A DNA stretch of 8,542 nt. Source: Micavibrio aeruginosavorus (GTDB lineage Bacteria; Pseudomonadota; Alphaproteobacteria; Micavibrionales; Micavibrionaceae). The stretch covers positions 1 through 8,542 of the forward strand of contig QFOT01000094.1 in NCBI GenBank assembly GCA_003241285.1. The letters are read 5' to 3'. Position numbers and translations under genes: made by a program. Below, in pieces: positions 1-5,406 of the stretch (position 1 is the first letter of the stretch; every line of letters begins with the position of its first letter). The notes beneath the pieces are model-generated. The model had not been told where the DNA came from. It saw only the letters and a program-made list of their open reading frames with translations, and did not search any database.

Positions 1-258
1 GCCTACAGGGCCATCGATTTCTTGATTGAGCAAGGGCTTGTTCATAAGATAGAAAGTATGAATGCTTTTGTATCGTGCCATGCTGGACATCATCATGTGG
101 GCTCGCAATTCATGGTGTGCGATGGATGTGGTCTGGTAGAGGAAGTCCATCTTTGCGACCTACCTCAACCTTTGCAGAAAAAGATAGATCAGACGGGGTT
201 TCAGCTTTCACGCTGGAACGCCGAGCTTCACGGAACGTGCCGCGAGTGTCAGGAGTAG
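1..258 (+). CDS. zur: Zur-like Fur-family zinc uptake regulator, C-terminal part
   Basis: The reading frame is open from the left edge and ends with TAG at 256-258, so 85 C-terminal residues are visible and the N-terminal winged-helix DNA-binding part lies mostly off-window. The visible part begins at the end of the winged helix (AYRAIDFLIEQGLVHKIES), then shows C26 followed by a His cluster (HAGHHHVGSQF), CxxC at C40/C43 (VCDGCG) and a second CxxC at C80/C83 (GTCRECQE). In the family the two CxxC pairs bind structural zinc and the Cys/His cluster contributes to the sensing site. Zinc-loaded Zur represses zinc-import genes from the cytoplasm. The Cys in the VSCHAG stretch and the four-Cys pattern favour Zur over Fur or PerR, but without the N-terminus the subfamily is not certain. 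The internal TTG at 22 is not a real start. Confidence 0.85.
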   Translation, partial: AYRAIDFLIEQGLVHKIESMNAFVSCHAGHHHVGSQFMVCDGCGLVEEVHLCDLPQPLQKKIDQTGFQLSRWNAELHGTCRECQE

Positions 259-291
259 GCTTAAAAGAAGCTCATTCCTTTATATTTTTTT
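251..291 (+). terminator. Probable intrinsic terminator of the zur-like gene
   Basis: A 12-position stem (251-262 with 268-279) contains one A-C mismatch and two G-U pairs, with a 5-nt loop AAAAG (263-267). It is followed within a few bases by an uninterrupted run of seven T (285-291). The left arm overlaps the stop codon of the zur-like gene. Stem plus T-run is the usual rho-independent form; the imperfect stem lowers confidence. Confidence 0.55.
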
Positions 292-330
292 CTTATCCGC
301 CATCAAATGAGCAAGTGGCTTCTCGAAATT

Positions 331-375
331 ATCCTGCCCCCAAAATATGCCCCTAATACTCAGTTTGGGCAGGAT
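331..375. repeat. Bulged inverted repeat ATCCTGCCC...GGGCAGGAT
   Basis: The left arm ATCCTGCCC (331-339) is the exact reverse complement of 367-375. Allowing two extra C in the left arm, the pairing extends to AAA (342-344) with TTT (364-366), giving 12 pairs around a loop of about 19 nt. It is not followed by a T-run, so it is not an obvious terminator. It lies in a non-coding stretch (259-737) that is rich in such structures; its role is unknown. Confidence 0.55.
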
Positions 376-424
376 TTAAGCAGTTAATGCATTGGCTTGG
401 CTAAAACAGATAAAAATTCACAAA

Positions 425-470
425 TAGCAATAGTTTTACTCGGTTGTACCACCGAGTAAAACTATTGCTA
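425..470. repeat. Perfect 20-bp inverted repeat with 6-nt spacer
   Basis: The left arm TAGCAATAGTTTTACTCGGT (425-444) is the exact reverse complement of 451-470, separated by TGTACC (445-450). The symmetry is perfect over 40 bases. The following sequence is AGCTATTGATTTC, with no T-run and with a partial restatement of CTATTG at 472-477, so a simple terminator is unlikely. Possible roles include a protein-binding or recombination palindrome, the end of a lost mobile element, or a stable RNA hairpin. The sequence does not decide between them. Confidence 0.8.
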
Positions 471-491
471 AGCTATTGATTTCAAAGAAAA

Positions 492-510
492 TGGTGGCGA
501 TACAGGGATT
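492..510 (-). other. Short tRNA-3'-end-like string, possible attachment-site core
   Basis: Read on the minus strand, 492-510 gives AATCCCTGTATCGCCACCA. This resembles the T-arm 3' strand, acceptor stem and CCA end of a bacterial tRNA; tRNA-Val 3' ends in proteobacteria look similar. There is no tRNA body on the minus-strand upstream side (beyond 510), where instead a 6-bp hairpin (507-512 with 517-522) occupies the T-loop position. A tRNA gene is therefore excluded. A remnant or copied tRNA end could mark an integration site, but the match is short and may be chance. Confidence 0.2.
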
Positions 511-568
511 GATAACTCAATCTAAATATCTGACTAAGCTTGATCTTCTTATCATGAAACTTGCCGTG

Positions 569-590
569 TACCCCTTACTCTACCCCTTAA
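569..590. repeat. Spaced direct repeat TACCCCTTA x2
   Basis: TACCCCTTA occurs at 569-577 and again at 581-589, 12 bp apart. A related TGCCCCTAA lies at 348-356. Short direct repeats with this spacing occur as arm-type sites for tyrosine integrases, but no integrase gene is in the window, so the link is only suggestive. Confidence 0.35.
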
Positions 591-611
591 ATAACCTGTA
601 GGTGATGGCCG

Positions 612-617
612 TATAAT
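612..617 (+). promoter_or_regulatory. Candidate -10 box TATAAT for the MBL-E2/E1/JAB operon
   Basis: The sequence is an exact TATAAT consensus about 120 bp upstream of the operon's first start codon and ahead of both palindromes described below. No convincing TTGACA-like -35 is seen at 16-18 bp. A TTGTCA at 641-646 could be the -35 of a second, nearer promoter, but its matching -10 is poor. Treat this as a weak prediction. Confidence 0.3.
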
Positions 618-629
618 GGAGAAAATTCC

Positions 630-644
630 ACAATACAGTATTGT
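630..644. promoter_or_regulatory. 15-bp palindrome ACAATAC-A-GTATTGT, candidate operator
   Basis: ACAATAC (630-636) and GTATTGT (638-644) are exact reverse complements around a single A. The same ACAATA/TATTGT half-site recurs in the larger repeat at 677-722, with the centres about 62 bp (close to six helical turns) apart. This suggests two sites for one dimeric regulator. The position just downstream of TATAAT and upstream of the operon fits an operator. No regulator gene is encoded in the operon. Confidence 0.4.
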
Positions 645-676
645 CACCTAATTAAATTTCAACATCTATTGATCAC

Positions 677-722
677 ATCAACATATTGTGGTATACGACC
701 ACGAATAACACAATATGTTGAT
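677..722. promoter_or_regulatory. Perfect 14-bp inverted repeat in the 5' leader of the operon
   Basis: ATCAACATATTGTG (677-690) is the exact reverse complement of 709-722, with an 18-nt spacer. After a bulge, outer bases CTATT (666-670) and AATAG (724-728) also pair. GTGG (688-691) and CCAC (699-702) could form an alternative inner hairpin. The repeat ends 16 bp before the ATG at 738 and abuts the ribosome-binding region at 728-731. It could act as an operator or, if transcribed, as an RNA hairpin controlling translation of the first gene. Confidence 0.5.
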
Positions 723-737
723 GAATAGAGGCGATTG

Positions 738-1880
738 ATGGCAAAAATTCTTTTTTTCCCGGTTGGTAACGGCGATATGACGTTAGTTGAGTTTGAATCC
801 GGCAAACAGTTACTGATTGATATGGACATTCGCCAAGCGGCTGACGACCCTGATGATGACACGTTTGATGTTGCCACGGATTTGCGTTCTCGCCTCAGAA
901 GAGAAAATGGCCGCTTGTATGTGGATGCTATTCTTATTTCCCATCCGGATAAAGATCATTGTACGGGATTAAATAAACATTTTCATCTTGGCCATCCTGA
1001 TGACTGGTCGGAGGACGATGACAAGATTATGATCCGCCAAATGTGGTCGTCCCCGATGGTGTTCCGTCGTGCAAGCAAAGAGCATGTCCTTTGCGACGAT
1101 GCGCTGGCTTACAACGCAGAGGCCCGCAGAAGAGTATCGGCGTTCCGAAAGGGCGAGGGATCCGTTGATGGAAATCGCATCTTGATACTTGGAGAAGATG
1201 AAAATGGAAAAACAGACGATCTCGGCGAGATTTTGATCCGGACGCATGATGTCTTCAGCCATATAAATGGTGTAACAGATGATACGTTCAGTATAAGGCT
1301 GCTGGCTCCAATGCCGAAAGACGATGACGAGGCGATTGAAGATGTTCGTAGTAAAAACCATTCAAGTACGATTCTGCAGATTTCAATGAGCGCAGAAGGG
1401 GTCAAAGATGTCTGTAAATTTTTAACCGCAGGCGATGCCGAAGTTGCTATATGGGATATGCTTTGGAACCGGCACAAAGATGCCCGCGAGAATTTGCAAT
1501 ATCATATCTTACAGGCACCTCATCATTGCTCTTGGCATAGTCTTTCTTATGATAGCTGGAGTCAAAATGGTGAAAATGCAGAATCGTCACCAGACGCAAG
1601 AAGCGCACTAGGGCAAGCTCTTACCGGTGCAACCATTATTGCAAGCTGCAAGCCAATTGAGGACGACGGCAAGGATCCGCCGTGCATTGGCGCGAAGCGC
1701 GAGTACGAGATTATTGCAAAGAACGCTGGCGGAACGTTTGTTTGCGTAGGTGACCAAAACGGAGTGTATGAGATAACAATAAACCGGAATGGAGCAAAAA
1801 ATCCGACACTGATTAACAAGAATATATCAGTGATAAGCTCAGGAGCTGTTGGAAGCCAACCTTTAGGTCACGGCAATTAA
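738..1880 (+). CDS. Metallo-beta-lactamase-fold hydrolase, ComEC-like
   Basis: The protein has 380 residues from ATG 738. This start is preferred to the TTG at 735 because AGAGG (727-731) lies 6 bp upstream. The N-terminus (VGNGDMTLVEF...LLIDMD, about residues 9-30) is the opening of the MBL fold. Metal-ligand motifs follow: SHPDKDH (H69, D71, D73, H74), AGD (D233) and APHHCSWH (H262, H263), matching the ComEC-type SHPDxDH and HHGS motifs with Cys in place of Gly. A charged insert of about 140 residues (roughly 85-225) separates the first two motifs. There is no signal peptide or membrane helix, so it is probably cytoplasmic. Its substrate (nucleic acid, nucleotide or other phosphoester) cannot be told. 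It is the first gene of a tight operon, 3 bp before the next gene. The C-terminus (SSGAVGSQPLGHGN) looks flexible and glycine-containing and may be a target for the neighbouring conjugation enzyme; that is inference. Confidence 0.85.
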   Translation: MAKILFFPVGNGDMTLVEFESGKQLLIDMDIRQAADDPDDDTFDVATDLRSRLRRENGRLYVDAILISHPDKDHCTGLNKHFHLGHPDDWSEDDDKIMIRQMWSSPMVFRRASKEHVLCDDALAYNAEARRRVSAFRKGEGSVDGNRILILGEDENGKTDDLGEILIRTHDVFSHINGVTDDTFSIRLLAPMPKDDDEAIEDVRSKNHSSTILQISMSAEGVKDVCKFLTAGDAEVAIWDMLWNRHKDARENLQYHILQAPHHCSWHSLSYDSWSQNGENAESSPDARSALGQALTGATIIASCKPIEDDGKDPPCIGAKREYEIIAKNAGGTFVCVGDQNGVYEITINRNGAKNPTLINKNISVISSGAVGSQPLGHGN

Positions 1881-1883
1881 GAA

Positions 1884-4172
1884 ATGCCCGAAATAAGCGA
1901 AACTGTCCTCCGCGCGATCCACGACGCGAAACAGCATCCATCTGTTATATCTATTGCAGCCCCGCAGCACAACGTCACAAGTGGAATTAGCAGTTTCATG
2001 TTGACGCTGGAAATTCCACTTCCAAATGCGTGGCGCGCAAGTGGCCAAAGCCCGAATGGTGTTAAGCTGTTTGAAGAAGTACGCTTTGATTTTTCGCAAA
2101 AATTCCCTCTAAAGCCGCCCGAAATATCGTTAAGAGATAATTTCAGTCGCGAATTGGCTCATCTGCAACCGTGGTTAACCGCGGATAAACGTCCGGTTCC
2201 ATGTATCGTGCTGGGCGATCTTGGTGAATTTTACATCAACTTTGGTGTTTTGGGTATTATCACGCAGTTAGTTGGATGGCTATCTAAAGCGGCGGAAGAA
2301 AGTTTGATTGATCTGGATCAAGGGTGGGAGCCTCGCAGGCGTGACAATGTTAGTTTTACTTTAGTGGCCGATGAAATCGCAATCCGCGATACAATAGATG
2401 AACGTGGAGGCTTCAAGTTCTTCGCCTTCAGATATAACAGAATAAAAGACGAGCTGACAGCGCAATCACTTCACGGAGAAATTTCTCAAGATCAGTTTAC
2501 GATCAACAAAAAGTCGGTAGAAAAAATATTCACGGAAAGATCTTGGCAGAACTACCCGAAGAATCGGTCTGGAACAAGTCTTGCGCTTGTAATTTGGGCT
2601 GGAAAATCGTCCTCAGGAGACTTAATCATATCCGATAAATATGCGCCTGAAGATGTATCTACTTTGGCGGGACTGAAGGCACTTTCAATCGCGTTTGAAT
2701 GTGAGCGGTCCTTTGATATGGCATTTGGGATTCTTCAATCTACGTTGGCAGAATTTACGGCTGATAAAACGTTTGCGTTTCCAGTCATCTTTTGTGTTCG
2801 CCGTCCTGCAAAAATGATTGCCACCGATTCAAACGTTGAACTTGTTCCGTTTCTTTTTGAGATGGGCATTAATCCTGTATTCCCTGAAGGAAATAATACG
2901 GCTGTGTTTCCAGCATCATTGCGACAATCAATAAACGCAGATTTGCTTTTTAAGCTTTCAGGTGGCGATCCGGCGGCTCCAAATTCACCAAAAAGGCTAT
3001 CGCTAATAGGGGCTGGAAGCCTTGGATCAAAAATTGCGTTACATTTAGCGAGATGCGGATGGTCTCCATCTGTAATTATAGATAACAAAACGATGGCTCC
3101 GCATAATTTTGCTAGGCATGCTCTACTGCCATCGCCGAGAGTGATTCAGACCTTGCCGCCAAGCTACAAGGCATTCATGCTGGCGGAGGCTGTAGAAAAT
3201 TTCGGGCAGAATTGCCAACCTTTAGTTGCTGATTTTATCTATCTCTCATCTGTAAAAAAAGAGATGAAAATCGTAACAGGAGATAAAACCTTTGCGGTAT
3301 TGAATACTACTGCGTCTCTTGCTGTCCGAGAAGCTATTGGCTCTATAGAAACAAATATTCGCGCTATGGAAGCTGTTATGTTTTCGCGTGGAAAAGTCGG
3401 TGTTCTTGTCACCGAGGGTAAAGAGAAAAATCCCTGTTTAAATGACCTTTTTGCCGAATTTTTTGCCATTTGCTACTATGACGCATCTCTAAAACCATTG
3501 GTTTTTCCAAATGAGGAGTCATTGTTAGAGACTGTTGAAATAGGACAGGGATGCGGATCTGTAACGATGCCAATGTCTGACGGGCGTTTATCTGTATTCT
3601 CTGCCGGAATTTCTGAGCGTTTGTTAAGCTTCGCGCGTGCCGGTCTTCCGCATGTAGGTAATATTCTAATTGGGCAATTGAGTGAAGACGATATCAGTGC
3701 TTCTTATAAGTCAATTGATGTTGCGCCTGTCATCATAGTTGATATTGATGATATCGGGTCATGGAAAATCAGATTACACGACCGAGCAGCAAAAAAAATT
3801 CGTGAAGAAGTCTCGCTTTATCCTACGGTTGAAACTGGTGGAGTTCTTATAGGGCGAATATCATTACATTCAAAGACTTTTCATGTAGTAGACGTTTTGG
3901 AAGCGCCGGAAGATTCCGTTAGAAGCGCGAGTCAGTTTACGTTAGGTCGTAAAGGCCTGCATTCTAAACTTGATGAGTATGGAAATTCTAGTAACTGGGC
4001 ATTATATTCGCTTGGAACATGGCATAGCCATTTGGTAACAAGCGGTCCCTCTCAAATGGATAGAGATACTGCAAAAATTATCGGCGGCTATCGCACTACC
4101 CCTTCAATTTTGTTGATTCATACGCCGGGTGGATATAGAGCGTTGATGGCAGATTCATTTTTAGAAGGGTAA
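1884..4172 (+). CDS. E2-E1(ThiF)-JAB triple-fusion ubiquitin-like conjugation enzyme
   Basis: The protein has 762 residues. Residues about 5-140 are E2-like: FPLKPPE (74-80), H93 and PVPCIV with candidate catalytic C107, then a helical WLSKAAEES. Residues about 150-365 match nothing I recognise. Residues about 370-600 are an E1/ThiF adenylation domain: GAGSLG (376-381), D400, NFARH (N408, R411), TTASLAVRE (475-483), and C557 in GQGCGS as the candidate thioester cysteine. Residues about 625-760 are a JAB/MPN peptidase with JAMM residues E650, H714, H716, S723 and D726. In related systems E1 adenylates a C-terminal glycine, passes it to E2 for conjugation, and JAB cleaves precursors or conjugates. 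CBASS Cap2 is an E2-E1 fusion and Cap3 a separate JAB; here all three are in one chain. The start lies 3 bp after the previous stop with no clear Shine-Dalgarno site, so translational coupling is likely. All key residues appear intact. Confidence 0.9.
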   Translation: MPEISETVLRAIHDAKQHPSVISIAAPQHNVTSGISSFMLTLEIPLPNAWRASGQSPNGVKLFEEVRFDFSQKFPLKPPEISLRDNFSRELAHLQPWLTADKRPVPCIVLGDLGEFYINFGVLGIITQLVGWLSKAAEESLIDLDQGWEPRRRDNVSFTLVADEIAIRDTIDERGGFKFFAFRYNRIKDELTAQSLHGEISQDQFTINKKSVEKIFTERSWQNYPKNRSGTSLALVIWAGKSSSGDLIISDKYAPEDVSTLAGLKALSIAFECERSFDMAFGILQSTLAEFTADKTFAFPVIFCVRRPAKMIATDSNVELVPFLFEMGINPVFPEGNNTAVFPASLRQSINADLLFKLSGGDPAAPNSPKRLSLIGAGSLGSKIALHLARCGWSPSVIIDNKTMAPHNFARHALLPSPRVIQTLPPSYKAFMLAEAVENFGQNCQPLVADFIYLSSVKKEMKIVTGDKTFAVLNTTASLAVREAIGSIETNIRAMEAVMFSRGKVGVLVTEGKEKNPCLNDLFAEFFAICYYDASLKPLVFPNEESLLETVEIGQGCGSVTMPMSDGRLSVFSAGISERLLSFARAGLPHVGNILIGQLSEDDISASYKSIDVAPVIIVDIDDIGSWKIRLHDRAAKKIREEVSLYPTVETGGVLIGRISLHSKTFHVVDVLEAPEDSVRSASQFTLGRKGLHSKLDEYGNSSNWALYSLGTWHSHLVTSGPSQMDRDTAKIIGGYRTTPSILLIHTPGGYRALMADSFLEG

Positions 4173-4175
4173 CTT

Positions 4176-4910
4176 ATGATTGAGTTGATCTCTAATCGCT
4201 ATAGTTTTACAGCCAGGCTTCAGCCTGCCTTACTTGCAATCCTCCCTGTGCCGGTAGCGATATACTTATTAGTTCCTGAATTAGAAACTCGCGCTGCAAC
4301 TTTTGTTTCTATCTTAGGGTATTTCGGAGGATCAATTCTACTAACGCATATCGGTAGAAACTTAGGTAAGTCACGTGAAAGTAAGCTGTTTCGTGAATGG
4401 GGAGGTAAGCCATCGGTTACAATGCTGCGCCACTCTGACAGGCGCCTGAACGCTATTTCAAAAGCTCGCTATCATAAGTTTCTCGCGCAGAATATTCCTA
4501 ATTTTTCGCTACCTGATTTAAACTCAGAAAATGGCAATAAAGTTAAGGCTGATGAGGCTTATTCATCAGCTTCTGACTGGCTGGTTGCAAAAACCCGTGA
4601 CAAAGAAAAATTTCCATTAGTCTACGAAGAAAACATTAATTATGGGTTCCGAAGAAATTATTGGGGTTTAAAATGGGTCGCCCTTTCATGTGACTGCATT
4701 CTACTTGTAATCATCATCATCCCGCAGATGGCAATTAGTTATAATTTCTTTGATTGGCTTTTTTCTTTTAACAATGAGCAGAAAATCGTCCTTGTGGTAA
4801 CTATAATTCACTTTGCGTTAACCCTCTTCATCACGTCTGCGGGTTGGGTCAAGACGATGGCGGAAAGTTATGCGAAGCAACTTATTTCCTCTTGTGACTC
4901 AATATCCTGA
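4176..4910 (+). CDS. Four-helix membrane protein, third gene of the conjugation operon
   Basis: The protein has 244 residues. ATG 4176 is preceded by AGAAGGG (4163-4169) at a 6-bp spacing, inside the 3' end of the previous gene, and only 3 bp separate the two genes. Four hydrophobic segments are visible at about residues 15-34, 41-60, 166-186 and 203-223, a two-plus-two arrangement around a polar central region of about 100 residues. That region holds stretches that look conserved: LFREWGGKPSVTMLRHSD (72-88), ARYHKF (97-102) and KFPLVYEENINYGFRRN (145-161). The positive residues after helix 2 suggest the central region is cytoplasmic. I do not recognise a named family. By position it could be the membrane-acting effector or the conjugation target of the system, as multi-helix proteins are in several defence systems; this is inference. 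No catalytic motif is evident. Confidence 0.75.
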   Translation: MIELISNRYSFTARLQPALLAILPVPVAIYLLVPELETRAATFVSILGYFGGSILLTHIGRNLGKSRESKLFREWGGKPSVTMLRHSDRRLNAISKARYHKFLAQNIPNFSLPDLNSENGNKVKADEAYSSASDWLVAKTRDKEKFPLVYEENINYGFRRNYWGLKWVALSCDCILLVIIIIPQMAISYNFFDWLFSFNNEQKIVLVVTIIHFALTLFITSAGWVKTMAESYAKQLISSCDSIS

Positions 4911-4933
4911 CGGACAACGATGTTTGCCGTAAC

Positions 4934-5271
4934 AAGTTGATAGTTCGGAAACTTTGGAAACTTTCAATTTCCGGCAAAAGTGATGGTTAGGCCTGCTACA
5001 CAAGCATTACTTGCATTTTCTGAAGTTTGAAAGTTTCCAGAAAGTGTTGAGTGTGCGTTGCAATACTTGCAACGCTCGGAAAATTCATTTTAGCATTGGG
5101 GCACAGGCTTAAAACGAATTTATTGTCAAAAAATTGTCTCATTTGTCTCAGACGGTTTTTGCAACTCGCGAAACTGAAATCGCATTTTCAAATTCAAGTT
5201 ACGCTTGTGCCGCAATGACAACATGAATTTTTGGAAATTTTGAGTTTCCAGTTTCTCAAAGTTGATAGTTC
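4934..5271. repeat. Cluster of short direct and inverted repeats after the operon
   Basis: AAGTTGATAGTTC occurs at 4934-4946 and 5259-5271 (13/13 identical). GGAAACTTT is tandemly duplicated at 4947-4955 and 4956-4964. TGGAAACTTTCAA (4955-4967) is the exact reverse complement of 5027-5039. AGTTTCCAG occurs at 5032-5040 and 5243-5251. TTGTCTCA is repeated at 5134-5141 and 5143-5150. Between 4911 and 5346 I see no convincing gene, so this repeat cluster is the main content of that stretch. Related repeats flanking about 325 bp could come from duplication, an element excision, or multiple binding sites. None of these is proved. Confidence 0.6.
5055..5075. terminator. 9-bp hairpin, possible end of the operon transcript
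   Basis: GCGTTGCAA (5055-5063) pairs perfectly with TTGCAACGC (5067-5075) around a 3-nt loop TAC. The downstream bases TCGGAAAATTCATTTT are AT-rich but lack a clean T-run, so this is a weak intrinsic terminator or another structured element. It is the strongest compact hairpin downstream of the operon, about 145 bp after its last stop codon. Confidence 0.35.
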
Positions 5272-5346
5272 CAGACGTCCGCAAACTAGAAATATTTGGC
5301 GCTCGCGCGGCACCCGACAGGCTTTTCTCGAGGAAGGACCCGAAGT

Positions 5347-5406
5347 ATGGTGGGGGATGACTTACTTTTGTCTGTTTTCCAATACTGGGGTGGGTATGAG
5401 CGATAA
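5347..5406 (+). CDS. Possible 19-residue leader ORF overlapping the next gene
   Basis: ATG 5347 begins a 19-codon frame ending at TAA 5404-5406 (MVGDDLLLSVFQYWGGYER). It has the best Shine-Dalgarno sequence of the area, GAGGAAGG (5330-5337), 9 bp upstream. Its stop lies 8 bp past the probable start (5396) of the following membrane-protein gene, so terminating ribosomes could restart there (translational coupling). It may instead be a chance frame, or the Shine-Dalgarno may serve a longer form of the next gene starting at ATG 5357. Its composition does not resemble a known attenuator. Confidence 0.3.
   Translation: MVGDDLLLSVFQYWGGYER

Noticed and set aside
75..356. 93-codon plus-strand frame overlapping the zur-like gene
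   Set aside because: It is a shadow frame of the zur-like gene running into the terminator region; there is no ribosome-binding site and the product does not look like a folded protein.
492..524. A tRNA gene on the minus strand
   Set aside because: Only the acceptor/T-arm-like 3' end is present; there is no anticodon arm, D-arm or paired T-stem.
969..1477. Minus-strand frames of 122-130 codons opposite the MBL gene
   Set aside because: The opposite strand encodes a protein with clear MBL motifs across this region; the antisense frames are compositional shadows.
2735..3469. Minus-strand frames opposite the E2-E1-JAB gene
   Set aside because: They lie opposite the recognisable E1 domain and have no start signals or motifs.
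735..4910. A CBASS system with a CD-NTase
   Set aside because: None of the proteins shows the polymerase-beta-type nucleotidyltransferase signature (GS followed by paired acidic residues); only the conjugation enzymes resemble CBASS ancillary proteins.
4911..5346. A CRISPR array in the repeat-rich gap
   Set aside because: The repeats are 8-13 bp, irregularly spaced and partly inverted; there is no regular repeat-spacer pattern and no cas gene.
5231..5395. N-terminal extension of the membrane protein to TTG 5231
   Set aside because: There is no ribosome-binding site, it runs through the repeat region, and the extra 55 residues look non-coding; ATG 5396 or 5357 is more natural.
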